A stretch of DNA of 64,000 nt from Vanilla planifolia. Taxonomy: Eukaryota > Streptophyta > Magnoliopsida > Asparagales > Orchidaceae. This document shows positions 11,586-24,414 of the stretch, in pieces. Made by a program: the position numbers and the translations under genes. Under the pieces are notes generated by a model. That model was not told the origin of the DNA. It worked only from the letters and a program-made list of their open reading frames with translations, and ran no database searches. Position 1 is the stretch's first letter; each line of letters starts with the position of its first letter. Location: NCBI GenBank assembly GCA_023846275.1, contig CM043878.1:7061501-7125500 (forward strand), in the 5' to 3' direction.

Positions 11586-11841
11586 GGACAAAGAGGGAGA
11601 GAAATGAGAAGATAGATCAGAGGAGAGATCAAGTATGAGTCAAGAAGTTATTGAGAGTTTAAGGTTATATTTGGTGGCTTTTATAATTGATCTCGCATAA
11701 AACTAGAATTTGTATTTATGTCTATTTAATTGAATTTACAATTTCTAATTAAATAATCTTAACATTATTTGCACATTTTTTATTTTATTTTATATAAAAA
11801 CCTTAATTGATTTGTCATCGTCAAAAAGGAGGAGACAACCC
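11586..11841 (+). other. Copia polypurine tract region
   Basis: GAGGACAAAGAGGGAGAGAA at 11583-11602 and GTCAAAAAGGAGGAGAC at 11820-11836 resemble the two purine-rich tracts found before the 3' LTR in long-LTR plant copia elements. The expected LTR start does not follow. Confidence 0.55.
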
Positions 11842-11845
11842 CCTC

Positions 11846-13571
11846 CTTCCCCTAAAGACTATCTCCTTCATGCTTACTAATTCTTTTTCAAATGAATCCT
11901 TTGCCTCCATAAACATTGGGCTACCACTATAATGGTTGCCATTGTTCATCGTCATTATTGATCATTAACTCTCAACAATATATTACTTGATTCCCTCCTT
12001 TTCAATCACTCTTTTTGAATAAATGACTTTTTTTAGCAATTCCTTAGCACTCATCAAATCATTAAAAGGATTTACACCATCATACTTAATAACAATCAAA
12101 GAGTAACCATATATATGAGGGGCCACAAAAACTATGTGACCATCCCCATGCATATTTATAAAATGTTGTGATAAGAACCTTAGGTATACTTATGGAAAGG
12201 TTAAGTCTTAAAGTAATATGAAGCAAATTTAGCGGGTAGATAGACATAATGATTGAATGCTATTTGTTACATACGTTTATTAATTGGTTTTGAAGACAAG
12301 TACTTCAACAAGCAAAAATTGGACATGAAACATACTTACAATTATAGTGAGGCATCTCAACTCATAAAGGTAATACACATTGAAGATATCAGAGAATGAA
12401 TTAGAGAAGTCGTATTGCTGATTATTGCTTAGCAACTATTAGAAAATTGAATGAGCACTTAATTTGCATATTACCTCTCTTATTGCAATACTTGCAAATG
12501 CCATCTAATTTTAATTATAACTCAGTTTCTTTAGGGAATATGAGGCAAAAAGTATAACAATTGCATCCGACTTTTAGAGATTCTCCAACAAGCTATGTTG
12601 TGTTGCTAAATCAATTTCGTCTTTCCAAATATGTTGTGATGTTATTTCCACTTGATCTTTTTAAACTTGATCGTATAGTTCTCTTTGTGGAAAAAAAAAA
12701 TTAAATATTTATAATATAATAACTGTTTATTTAAAAGTCATTTTTTCTTGATTGATTTACCTATTACTTAGCATGCTATGTTGTCATTATTCGTAGAAAA
12801 CTAGATTTGACTGCCACATGGCTTGAGCACACATATAGGTAGTATACCATCGGGCCACACTGAAGCACTAAGTCCATGATAAAGAAAAATGATACAAAAA
12901 GTTCAAAGCATATTACGATAGGAATGAGATTTCAATACAAAGATAACTATTTGATCATACAAGAGAAAAGTAAAAAAGAAAAAAACATAGCACATTCTCT
13001 TAAGCTTGTGGTAGGCTACAAGCATAGAAAATTGGAGAAATAAATATTCGTAATTTCATATTAGGTTTTTAGTTGGGATTTATAGACGGTAGACATGTAT
13101 GAACTCTATTATATGTTTATCTATGCAATATCAAATAATTTAAACTTGAATATCTTATTTATTTCTTGTAGTTGTCCAAGATACTTGAACTTTCTCTCGA
13201 TCATAATGTATGTGGTGTTTCTCTTATTTAAGGGTTTTTCACATCAAATCTTTAAATAGGTATAGTCAAACTCATCCTTCTTCCCTCCTCTCTCCAACCC
13301 AACCTAGTAGGCTAGAAACATGCTTTTGTGCCCAGATTCTCTATCTCCTTCACTAATCTCACAAATCTAATCCGTCCTTCACGTGCAAATAACATAACAA
13401 AAAACATGAAAGTCAATCAAAGCATTGTTGGTGTCCTCGAAAACAAAGAGCATGGATTATAAATAAAAGTACTTCTTTCCAAAGAGACCTCGTGGAAGAA
13501 AATATTAAATGTAAAAAGATCTAACAACTAGCATCAATAATAACGAAAGTAAAGAAGCATAGTCGACGCAC
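11846..13571. other. AT-rich interval downstream of the B-box exon; no gene confirmed
   Basis: This 1.7-kb interval is where later exons of the minus-strand B-box gene should lie. I could not find a CCT domain or any clear exon. The only coding-like trace is a 55-codon minus-strand frame (about 12155-11990) with a protein-like but unrecognised peptide (VKYDG-like segment, DLMSAKELLKKV) and a second short one at about 11950-11850. Both may be repeat relics. The copia element ends at the left border. Confidence 0.4.
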
Positions 13572-14063
13572 CTTTGGGGGAGGAGGGATTCCCATAGCCT
13601 GAAAACCATGGAAAGGAGTTGTTGTAGACGGCAGAATCAGATCATCCCAACTAAAAACCGGTGGTGCATCCCACACCCAGTCGTCCTCCACCTCCCGGAC
13701 TTCGCCCCCTTTCTCCTCTCCGACGCCAAGTGCATTGGGGAGGTCGGCAGCAGTGGGGCATCCAGAGAAGGGTTCAACGGTACGGCGATCATGACGGTTG
13801 CCACCGGCTTTATGGGCATCGAAGTCACAGTTGGAGCAGAGCGCGAGCGGTTGGGAACACGAGGGGCAATAGATGGCGGCGGGGGCGGCCTGGCAGAATT
13901 CGCAGAGAAGAGAGCGGTTATGCTTGGAGGAGACCGTGTTGGCCGCGTGGACTTTGCGGTCGCAGGAAAGGCAAAGCCTTGCGGAGTCAGGACGACAGTA
14001 GACGACCGCCAGTGCCTCGCCGCATAAGTCGCACGTCGTATCCTCTGCATCGGCGGCCACCAT
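13572..14063 (-). CDS. B-box zinc-finger (CONSTANS-like) protein, first coding exon
   Basis: The 164-codon exon starts at [20 protein letters not shown] and ends at PPPPK before a GTGCGT donor (13571-13566). Two tandem B-boxes are visible. Box 1 has C11, C14, C23, D26, C31, C34, H39 and H48. Box 2 has C54, C57, C66, C76, C79, H84 and H91. The SGCPTAADL segment after box 2 recurs in the COL9-15 (BBX7-13) group, so it is most likely a nuclear transcription co-regulator of that group. The tail ([17 protein letters not shown]) is acidic and aromatic. Family members continue with a middle region and a C-terminal CCT domain; neither was found between here and the copia element. The gene may therefore be truncated or have very diverged or distant exons. 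If the donor is not used, the frame stops at 13521 (180 aa). Confidence 0.85.
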
Positions 14064-14300
14064 AGTTTCGGAACCAGTGGTACAGTGACTTGCGGCTTAA
14101 GAGGTGGAGCTTGGGGAAGGGGCCAACCAAGTAAGCGAGGCGAAAGAAGACGAATGGTCTGAGAAAGGTACAGCCCGTGGGGCAGAAGAACTAGAAGGCC
14201 CGAAGCCATGAGAAAAGAGATTTTTCAAGAAGTAGCTTTCGAGCGTGACGAAGGACAATCAACATAAATGCGTCCATCTTGTTGTTATTCGTTTAAATTG
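14064..14300 (-). promoter_or_regulatory. Presumed 5' UTR/promoter of the B-box gene with an overlapping upstream ORF
   Basis: GC-rich sequence continues upstream of the B-box start to about 14210. An upstream ATG at 14209 opens a 190-codon frame that overlaps the B-box start out of frame and runs to 13637. If transcribed as leader it would act as an overlapping upstream ORF. No TATA box is convincing. Confidence 0.3.
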
Positions 14301-16470
14301 GCCCTTAGGCTTCGTTTGCTTGAGCTTTTCCTTCTACAGATTTTCAATATAATTTTATATTATTATTTAATAATTACAATTGCTTAGTTTTTTACTTTAT
14401 TATATTATTAAAATATTAAAACATAATTTTATTTTTATACAACAATTTTATTTTATATATTATGTTTCAATTGCATTTTAATTATCATAATGATTTAATC
14501 ACACATTTCATTTTATCAATTTTATAAAAAAAATGTCGTAAAGGAATGATAATTTATAAAAAAAATGTTAATCTTTGATTTTTCTTTAAAGTTGAGTAAA
14601 ACAATAGTTTAATAATAATATATATTTAATAATAGTTTAATTTCATGTTTTTTTAGTTTTATTATTTTACAAATTTTAGGAATAAAAAAAATGAATATTA
14701 GTGATTAAATAGTGATCTTCTTTTATAATTTTAAATTGTTATTTAAGTAGCTGACTAAATGGCTAAAACTATTTTAAAACTTTAGTCATTGTTTTTTATT
14801 TCTCTAATTTTCAGCCAATTAACAAATTTATGTTGAATTTGACAGACTATTTTCAAATTGTATTTTTAGCAGTTTTTTTAAAATGCAATCAACCATTTAC
14901 ATGATCACATTTCAAAATGCATATTTTAAAATAAAAAAATAAAAAATTGTATAATAATAACAAAAAAATTCTTATCTTCTAAAATAAAGTTTAAAAAATT
15001 AGCTTTATTGTTTACCAAAAAAATTTAAAATTATTTTAATCATTTTTAATAATACTTAAAAATAATATTTTTTAAATATAATTTTTATTAATCAAGTTAA
15101 TATTCAATAACAACTATTGAAAAATAATCTTAGATGTTTTGCAATAAATTTTAAAAAATATTAAATTTTTTAATATGCAAAGTCAATATCGATGTTTAAA
15201 TTCTTTTTAAAAACTAGGATTATTGTACATTTGGATTGATGACTAACTTGTGTATTATTTGTTCTTTGATTGGTGTATAAAAATATTGAAACATTTTATT
15301 TTATCTTATTTTTCAAATTTAAAATTCCTTAAAGATTAAACATAAGAAGATGATTGTATAATAGTCATATCATCCATCATGAATAGACATGAGTAATTGA
15401 ATGATGACAAGTGACATTATACATACAAAGGGTGTGAATCATCTTATTAATTATGTTTTGTGTATATTAAGACATTTTAGTATATATTTTTTTATTTACA
15501 AAGTCAATTATTTTATTTAAAGATATGATCAACACTTGAATTGAAAATCAATAGTCTTACTCTGTGTTCTCTTAAGACATTCTCTCCTCCTCTGTTATAT
15601 GTTCATTGCATATTTTATTCAATACTATATGTACAAAACCCAAAGATAATAAAACTTTATCCAACATATTATAATATAATTTTGGTCAAATCAATAGAAT
15701 TTTATTGTTGTGTTTAATGGTGGTATACTATATCACTATTTCAATATTAGTCACTTGTTTGAAGCTTATTAGATAAGTTTATATTTTATTTTATTTTGCT
15801 TACATAAAATAACCTTTTCAAAAGGTCATTTATGGAACATCTTTTCAAAATTTCCATTTTAATCATGCCAATGAAAGAGACATAATTAGTTATAACAATT
15901 AGTTTATTTTTTAATTTTCAATCTTAAAACTATTTTAAGATGTATCAAACAAATTTATAATTATTTTTTACTTGCAAAATATTTTTCAAAAAACTCATTT
16001 TTTAAAGGATATTTTCTAAAGCTATTTTAAAACTATAATAGATGTTATAACAAAAGCTTAGTCAGATTTATTGAGAATTTGTGTTTTAGAATTTATTTGG
16101 TGTGCCTTAATATTAAATAAAGATTTGCTTAGTTCTAAAATAGAGAGCACTAATTTGGATCAAAATTAATGAGACAGAAGTTAATGTTGAACAAGATGTT
16201 TTTTTTATATTGATAACTTAGTAATTAGATAATAATATAGACCAAAAGGCACCAAAAAGGAGTGTAGAATTTTAATCTAAATTCAAGAGGAGTCTTAAGC
16301 TCTTTATAATAAGATTGAGATCTCAAGACTACAAAGACATATGACAAACACTATCCAAAATAAATGAGAAAAATTATTATGACTTCTTGGTCTCATTATG
16401 TTTATATATTATTTATTAAAATTTATACATCATAAATGGGTTTTGCTTTCAAAAGATGTATTAATATTTT
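14301..16470. other. AT-rich intergenic DNA
   Basis: About 2.2 kb of very AT-rich DNA rich in A and T homopolymers, with no open frame of note on either strand and no recognised element. It probably represents old, decayed intergenic sequence. Confidence 0.5.
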
Positions 16471-17760
16471 AGGATCATAACTTTTTTATAAATATAAAAA
16501 AATTTCTTAGTAATTAATATAAGATAATTTATTCTTATCCTTTCCATCCAAAAGCTTGTTTAAAAGTCTTTTTCTTTTTTGGTGATTCATTTCTTTAAGA
16601 TATCACTAAGAGTTACTATAACATCTAAAAAATAGAGAAAAATAAATCTAAGATATTTTAAATTTGTTAGATGTTGAAAGAAAGAAAATTTAATGATATT
16701 AAAATTTATTGGTGATTTTATGAAGAAAGGAGTTGTAAATTAAAAAATTAATAACAATTTGATTTGAGTTATATTTTTTAAAAAAAAAATTTAAAATTAA
16801 TTGATAGTATTATAAACTTATGAAAATAGCTCATATAATACAATGTTAAAAAATTATATAATATAGGTGAAAAGGAGAAGTTAAGTTAAAGGCAACATAT
16901 AATATGATATCAAAAGATCATATAATACGATCAAGTGAGAGAGAATGAGTAATAGGTAAGTATAACCGATTCATATTGTATAGTATGATAATGGGTAATC
17001 TTATGTTACGATAAAATGAGAAAATTAAGTAGATGCAATGAGAATAGATTCATAAGTTAGCTTTGGATTATACAAGTATGATTAGATAATTATATAAGTA
17101 TAATTATACATAGAATGAAGTATCACTTCAATGGGCCAAACAAGACAATAAGATAATATTAATCGTATAAGTATGAAAATAAAGATCGTATAGATATTAT
17201 CAAAAGAGAAGGAAAAATTAAATTAAGTTCGATAAGGTGAGCAATAGATAAATATACCTAAACGTATTATATGACATAATGCACTAAACTCTCTTACGTG
17301 TTGGCGTATGCAATCCCAGGGGAATGGCACACGTATGTCAACCACCTACTGCACCACTACCGTTAATGTACTCATGGATGACGTCTTTATGTGCAGAAAA
17401 AGTTCCTATGCATATGAATACTGCTTTGGCATGGGCGTGTGCCTGGGGTCAGGTCAATTGGACAAGAAATTTATGAAATTTTATATTTTAGGTAAAAATT
17501 CTAAGTTTTTTAGTTTGTAATAAAATATTATATCCAAACTTCTTTATAAATAAGTGAGAATGATATGAAGTAATTCAAAACTCTAAAAATTAGGCATTCA
17601 TAAATTCATAGTTTCTCAAAGAAAAATTTCTTAGAGAATTCAATCTTCTTATGTCGAAGCCCACTTTTTCATCTTTTTTTCTTAACTCTTTGTCATTTTT
17701 CACTTTTTAATTTTCATTATTATGACTAAAAAAAGTATATTATCGAGGGCTCAGAGTGAG
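16471..17760. repeat. Unidentified repeat relic with CGTAT/ATACG words
   Basis: The words ATACGATC, TTACGATA, AATCGTAT and GATCGTATAG recur between about 16925 and 17210. A GC-richer patch lies at 17290-17460, with a 70-codon open frame that has no recognisable domain. The segment 16480-16600 resembles 25780-25930 in direct orientation (shared TAAGATAATTTATTC / TGAGATAATTCATTC and AAAAGCTTGTTTAAAAGT / AGAAGCTTGTCCAAGAGT), suggesting copies of one repeat family. Confidence 0.4.
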
Positions 17761-18079
17761 AACACCTCACAAGTAGATCATGCAATTATTATGATATATA
17801 TTGCATTGTTGTAATAGAGTTGTGCAAGGATTAGGAGATTATTACATAAATATGAAATTATCATAATCACTATCTGTTATGAGTTTATATGTTATCGTAT
17901 GTGATGCTAACAACAATTACTAATATTAGATACTCTTTATTAAATCTAATGCTTTCAATTTCTTAATGAATTATAGATTTATGGTATGCATAAGCTAATA
18001 GAGTATAGTTATTATATTTATCAAATTTTAATGAAATTAGTAAATGGTGGAACAAACTAAATTAAAATATATTATTCTT

Positions 18080-18170
18080 TATGATCAATGGCTAGTGAGT
18101 TATAGAGTTAATATCGATTAAAGTGAGAGTGGCTAATGACTAGTGAGTCACATGATTGAGTTTTGTTGTA
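18080..18170. repeat. GGCTAGTGAGT / GGCTAATGACTAGTGAGT repeat unit
   Basis: Two partial units (GGCTAGTGAGTTATAGAGTT and GGCTAATGACTAGTGAGTCA) lie about 50 bp apart. They match, in inverted orientation, the tandem units at 28700-28900. Confidence 0.45.
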
Positions 18171-18560
18171 AATAACTTATTTAATTAGAATATAAAAAGA
18201 AAAAAAAATATGTATGTATGAAAATCTAGAATAAATAAATAGTAAATGAGATTTTTGTTATAACTAAATAAACTGAAAAGATGATACTAACTAAGTATCT
18301 CAAGAGAGAGTGGGAGCAACAGCACAATCATCATAAGATTTATTTAGTTAAGTAAAAACAGACATTATTAAATAAGATCATATTAAAATAAAAAGAAATA
18401 AAATGATTATATCATGTCTATGTTATTTATTCATATATGAGATAGTTTCTTATAACAAGTTGTTATATTTGAAATCACAAATACATTACTTGCTATTTCA
18501 TTTATTACCTATTATTTATTACATGATAGCCCTATTTACAATTATTTAAAGTATGTTTAC

Positions 18561-18577
18561 ATATATATATATATATA
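18561..18577. repeat. (AT)n microsatellite, short
   Basis: Uninterrupted AT dinucleotides for about 17 bp in AT-rich DNA. Confidence 0.85.
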
Positions 18578-18888
18578 CATTATATATTATCTACTCAGTT
18601 TGTGATAGTTAACTTAACCTATTTTGGTATTAGTATTTTAGTTATACTTAAAACACAATGTGAGAAAAGATAATAATGAGGACAACTATTGAATAAGTTT
18701 AAGAATATTGAAATTTAGAGATAAACAATTTATTGATTTTATTTTGAGATACTATGAAGTATTTATGTTATAAAAATTTGAAATGTAACTATATAATTTA
18801 GTATTATGACATTATGATGTAGACACAAGTTGGTGGTGGTTTATTCATGTTTTTAGTTGATACTTGTGATTATATTATATGAATGTTT

Positions 18889-18894
<6 letters not shown>

Positions 18895-18942
<48 letters not shown>
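18895..18942. repeat. (AT)24 microsatellite
   Basis: An uninterrupted 48-bp AT dinucleotide run, followed by ATGTATGTAT. It is self-complementary and could form a cruciform. Confidence 0.95.
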
Positions 18943-18950
<8 letters not shown>

Positions 18951-20949
18951 ATGAACTAATTATTATTTTATAATAAATAAACAAAATTTAAGAGAAATCT
19001 TTTTTGTTTGAAATCTAAAATTCGAGAAAAAATAAGAAATTTATGAGAATAAAATGATTTAAATTAGAAAAATAGACTATGTGATGAAAAAGAAAGAAAT
19101 AGAGTTATATCAAATAACATATTTTACATCATCATGAGTTAGATCTCATTTTATTTAGATTATTCTATGAATTATCTTTTTTTGATAAAAACATACTAAG
19201 CTAAAATGAGCATGAGCTAATTAATCATCACTAGCTTAATAGCAAAAATATATAACACATTATAAAATGAGCATTCTTAAGTAATCACATGTATAGTCTT
19301 ATCGACAACAATATAAATTAGTAAAATTATGATATCTTTTTTCTTTAAATTTAATTGAAACTTAATTTTCTCTTTAAAAAATCATATTAATTTCTTTGAA
19401 GTCTTTTTCTTTTATGCATCTAAAATATTTTACTTCAGATAATCTAATACTATCTCTTTAATAATACTCCTAGAGACATTGATCTGGGTCATGGGCTTAC
19501 TTATAAAGATATATTAATTCAAATAATAAAATTCTTCATTTTAAATACAAATTAATATGGATAACAAGTTAACTCTAAAAATATTTGTTAAAGCTTTATC
19601 TCTTACTCATATTATATTATTTTATTATTGATACTTGTTAATCATCTATTATAACTTTTATCACATATCATATGACATAAATTTAGCATATAACTAATTA
19701 AAATATGTAACAAACAATGCATAATAAAATATTATTATATAAAACAATAACAAGTATCTCTAAATATAATATTTTCTCATATCAATTTAGGTATTCAGCC
19801 TAACATTACCCATTACATAAACATATATAACAATCTCTTAATATAAGTAATGATCTCATCAAGTCTTAGATCTTTATTTAAAGTATCAACTATTATAGTA
19901 CTTGAGTATTTGTTTCTTTTGATTTTATCTTTGCTTTTTACACAATTTCTTTTCAAATATCTTAAAACGCCTTCACTTATTATCCTCTTTTCTGTTGTAA
20001 CTATGACCAAGTGTTATACTTCTCAAATTTCTTAAAAAAACTCTCTAAGTCATGAAAAACTTCTAATTTATATTTGTTCTTAGCCTTTGGAATACCTATA
20101 AACTTATGTGGAATACCTATAAACTTATGTCTATTAATGTAAATGCTTTACACCTTCTAATCTTTTATTTGCAAAGACTTTCCATTAATTAAACTTGTCA
20201 TAATATCAATTTTCTTATTTGTTTGTCATTTTTGGGTTTTAAGTTTTATTCAATTTCTATTAGTTGTATAAGTACACCCACTCACTTTACATTATATGAT
20301 TCTTAATCTTGCATAGATTTGTTTTAATTTTTTCTTATCATACTATTAAGATATTGCAATTATATTTATATGATACTATTATTCCTTTTATGTCATATTT
20401 ATGATTTCTATTTACAATGTACTATACAACATTTGTCAACATAGTATTTGTAAGCACTACTATTATGTCATATTTTATATGTTTTACTAAGTTATAATTG
20501 ATGACAATCATACATATTATACTCATATATTAATCGTAATGATATAATAAGTTTATCATACTATACAATGAGTTTAGAGTATCTTTTCTTATCGTTTTCA
20601 CACTGATCTAATTTATTTTCTCTCTTATGATCATACAACCATGATATGCCTCTATCATGTTAATATGTTTATGGATTCATCCTTACATCTTGTTATACAT
20701 TAATATTTGTATTATCATACTTGAATAATTGGGTGTTGGGTTTTACACTCAATTTTATTTTTACATTCATGTCTTTTATACCATACAATACTGATTATTT
20801 GCTCTTATGCATTAATGACCTAGTTTGATGGCATGATTGTATTATATGATCCTTAGTCAATTTTTGTATGTGTTCACACTTGTCCTTTGCTTATTTCTTT
20901 TTCTTTCTTTCTATCATATATTATGATTTATAATATTTAAACATACATG

Positions 20950-20951
<2 letters not shown>
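18943..20951. other. AT-rich relic DNA, no gene
   Basis: No gene was found. A 65-codon minus-strand frame (20010-19813) has a lysine-rich, protein-like but unrecognised sequence (GVLRYLKRNCVKSKDKIKRN) and may be a decayed retroelement fragment. A perfect 21-bp tandem duplication (GGAATACCTATAAACTTATG plus T) lies at 20089-20130. Confidence 0.4.
20089..20130. repeat. Perfect 21-bp tandem duplication
   Basis: GGAATACCTATAAACTTATG followed by T occurs at 20089-20109 and again immediately at 20110-20130 without any difference. Confidence 0.9.

Positions 20952-20980
<29 letters not shown>
20952..20980. repeat. (AT)n microsatellite
   Basis: An uninterrupted AT run of about 29 bp. Confidence 0.9.
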
Positions 20981-20984
<4 letters not shown>

Positions 20985-23900
20985 TAACAAAGTGTTATAA
21001 TAAAATTATAACATATGCAATTCATGTTATGTCATGTAAATACTCATATTCTCATGCACATCATAATAGTAGATAAGAAATTTTAACAAACTACTTATAA
21101 TATAATTATTTAGTTTGCATACTTATTTGTTTTGGGAAGCCCCTCTTATGACTTTTTCTTTTTCTTTATTTGTTCTCATTTTTTAAATAATTCAAATTAT
21201 GTTTTTATCAATAACAAATCAATTTTTGTTTATACTATATATGAAATCATTTTAAAAAATTATCTCCTAACAAACTATCCCCTTTTATATTATTATCATC
21301 ATATCATATAGTGTGATCATCTATATCATATTTTATAATCCCTACCTTACATTACTTAGATAAATAATCATGTAAGTGATCTCTAATATACATTCTAAAA
21401 ACTAATCATATATGTTTTATCTTAGTTTCATACTAATACATTCCATCAAATAAACAAACATTTCATAATACTTCGTATAATTTTTATCTCTATGTCATAC
21501 TAGTACAATCCAATACATGCACTTCATAATATAAGGGATGAAATAAATGGTCTCAATTAAGAATCTCATGCATGCATCTTATTGGTATGATCACAACTTC
21601 ATACGTGTAAGATATCCTTAAAGTCACTAATCAGACAAAGAATTAAATAGATAATCAATCAGGTGTGTTTCTTGCATTAAACACATAATCTAATCATGTT
21701 ATCATGCTAGTATCATCCTTATAAATTAACCCTTTTCACATTAGACTGTCCCAAGATTTGAATAAAAAGTAATGGAGAAAGCTTCAAGGTTTCTTTGAAA
21801 AGTTTGTAGCCATTTATGGAATTGTCTGATTGAAGTGCTAACATTTTTGTAGTTTTGTTTTGAGTTTAGTAAAATTATAAGAAAAAATTTAGATTTGAAT
21901 TAAAGAATTAACAAAGGTATTTATACTTATGTTATCAAATATGGTAATTGAAGGGGTTTTAAGATTGTGAATTATAACCTTAAAATAGTATTATGATTCA
22001 CATTAATTAATCTTGATAATAGTATTTCAAACATGAGTATTACTAATATTAGAAGTATATTTTGTTTTCATTGAAGTTTATGAAATTTTCTCTAAGGTGA
22101 AAAAGAGTTTAAGGATCAAGAAAATAATATAATTGAATGAAAATTATGTTTGAAATGAAGTGAAATATTTGGCAAGTAATTCCTAATTTTTTATAATTAT
22201 AATCTAATTAAATTGTAAATTCAAAGATTTAGAATTATCATTTTAATTAGTATTGAGTAATAATATGACAATGTTTATTTAAAATTAGTTGCTTAATTTT
22301 TTCAATTATAGGAAACTAAAGAAAAAGAAAAATTAGTATAATAATTTTTCCAATAAAAGTTGCTAGATAAATTTAAAGAACTATGATGTAAGTATAATAT
22401 TATTTTTATCATTGATTATGTTTTAAGATACCATGACATTTATTTCTTTATACACCATATTATGTATTGTTATTTGCAAACTCTATGATGAGATATAAGA
22501 TTTAAAGGTAAGACAATTGAATGGTTTAGTAATATTAGTAATATAAAACATAAAAAATAGATATAATATAGAAAAGAGAAAGTAAATGAGAAATAATAAT
22601 TGAAAAGAACAGAGATAAAAAGATATATATTTGTAAAATGAGATCACAAAAGTACCTAATATGATTTAAACTATATTAGCATTATTGTGATAATTATATT
22701 AGTAATGGTATTGATTTGTAGTGGACACACTATTGTTGAAATATTTTAACAAGAGAATGAAAATCTTGTCTAATGAAATTATCTCTAGTTGTCATACTTT
22801 GTTGTCTTTACTGATTGAAGATGAACAAATATGATATGAAAATGTTATATGACATGATACCATTAACATCAAATCTCATATGATATATGATAAGATCTAA
22901 TGACATAAATATGATATGTAATGAGATCCATTACGATGTAGGTATTATATAAGATAAGATTTGTATATTATGTGTTTGATGTGGACATGACATGATATAT
23001 TTATAAGTTAAGACTTCTACAATATGATGTGATGTTAGATAATAAAATATAAGATTTATTTGTGTGCTTAATAAAGATATGAAATGAGATGAGATGAGAT
23101 CTCATGATATTAAAATAATAATTATTTAAGAAATGTTTGAACCTTTATAATGATTATAAGAGATAAGAGAGAAACATGAATATATAAAAGCAAAGAAAAT
23201 AAGAGAATCAAAATCTAAGCTAGAAGCATACAAAGAAATTGGATTATGATGTAAGATAAATCAAACTTTTATCATGATCTAATTTATATCTTATAATACT
23301 AGAAATGTTTAATAAATTATTAAAAAATTTTAAAGAATATCATACATTAATTAAGATTAGATGACATATGTGATATTTTATAATTATTTAAATATTAATA
23401 TTCAAAATTATAATATAGATTATTAAATGGAGTAGATGACAACATGTTAAGTATTAATAAAGTCTTATTAAGTTGTTTTGTCACATCTAATTTCATACAT
23501 AAAATATAAAATTTAAGATATATTATATATGGAGTATTTTAATAAAAAAGTCAACTCTAACTTTATATTACTATCTAGATAATAAAAGTTGCTAAAATAG
23601 TGCATCTTTTTTTATGATGATGCCTTGTAGTTTCCTTCAAAGGTGATGTGTGGAGCACTAAAGATGAAAAAGAATGATGAGGTGTAGGTTTAGGTTAATG
23701 GGTAAGCTTAGCTAAAGAGTTAATAAGATAATGAGCTAGGACTTTGAGCCTTATTGAGAAGGGCGGTAGTTTGGTGGTTTAAATGAGAAAAATGAAAAAT
23801 GAGTGAAGATTAGAAGGTGTATACAACTTTGCTTTAAATGTGGAAGTATATAAATAAGAGAAGTTTCATGCATTAACAATAGTATTACAATGAAGACGTC

Positions 23901-24040
23901 TCTCTTATTTATAGATAAAGAGAGCTCAATAACTATGCATGCAAAAAAAATAAATAAATATACCATGAGAACATATCATAAGCATTAGAAAGATGAGAAG
24001 TTAACATGAGAAAATATAATTATGCAATTAAATTATTTAG
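20981..24040. other. AT-rich relic DNA, no gene
   Basis: No convincing open frames. The segment at 22820-23100 is rich in degenerate ATGATATG / GATAAGAT / GACATGATA words and ATGAGATGAGATGAGATCTC, suggesting a decayed satellite-like or LTR-derived sequence. A 71-codon minus-strand frame at 23966-23751 looks like chance. Confidence 0.4.
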
Positions 24041-24259
24041 AAATATAAAAAAAAATAGAATTCTAAGATATTAACTCCAAGTGGGAATAGAAAAAGATAA
24101 TTTTGGAATTCAATCACTTAAAAATATAAAAAAATCTTTAAGTTTTTAAGACATTAACTTTAAATGGGCACAAGGAAAAATAATTTTAAAGTTAAGTCAC
24201 TTGGGAATTAAAAAGATATATTCAGAATTTTATGACATTAACTCCAAGTAAGTAAATCA
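24041..24259. repeat. ~82-bp tandem repeat (about 2.7 copies)
   Basis: Units begin near 24041, 24121 and 24204. Each carries a GA(T)ATTAACT(C/T)(C/T)AA motif followed by GTGGG or ATGGGC and an AATTCAATCACTT-like end (AATTCAATCACTT, GTTAAGTCACTT, AAGTAAATCAC). Confidence 0.7.
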
Positions 24260-24414
24260 CATTAAATGTAAAATATAAAAATATATAAAAAATAATGACA
24301 TAAGAAAAGTTATGTAATCATATAACATGATGATTGAACATCAATGACGATGCAACTAGGATGTCAACAGTGGACAAAATAGATGATGACAGTTGATGGT
24401 AATTAAAGGGTGGG

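Larger units (their letters stand above)
2977..11845 (+). mobile_element. Decayed Ty1/copia retrotransposon internal region (interrupted)
   Basis: The coding regions occur in the Ty1/copia order on the plus strand, all broken by stops and frameshifts. A UBN2-type gag (about 3100-3743) contains SKVLRSMPEEWDAKVTAI. A CCHC knuckle remnant (CYGCK..DTCHKCP) lies at about 7699-7743. The protease region at about 8570-8700 reads WYLDNKCSRHMTKD, so the catalytic DSG has become DNK. The GAG-pre-integrase region has LRHRRLGYMD (about 8950-8985). The integrase core spans about 9110-9620, the reverse transcriptase about 10270-11000 (VNHIIFSS where VDDIIFGS is expected), and RNase H about 11130-11420 (DADYGGCRKQ, then CDNTSAICLAKNPI). 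Polypurine tracts follow at 11586-11606 and 11818-11841. No 3' LTR was recognised after 11845, so the element is truncated. Gag is split by a nested minus-strand LTR element at 3744-7500. Confidence 0.85.

Noticed and set aside
13608..14065. Long plus-strand open frames opposite the B-box exon (139 and 134 codons)
   Set aside because: They are by-products of the GC-rich coding exon on the other strand; no domains, and the B-box frame has clear cysteine and histidine spacing.
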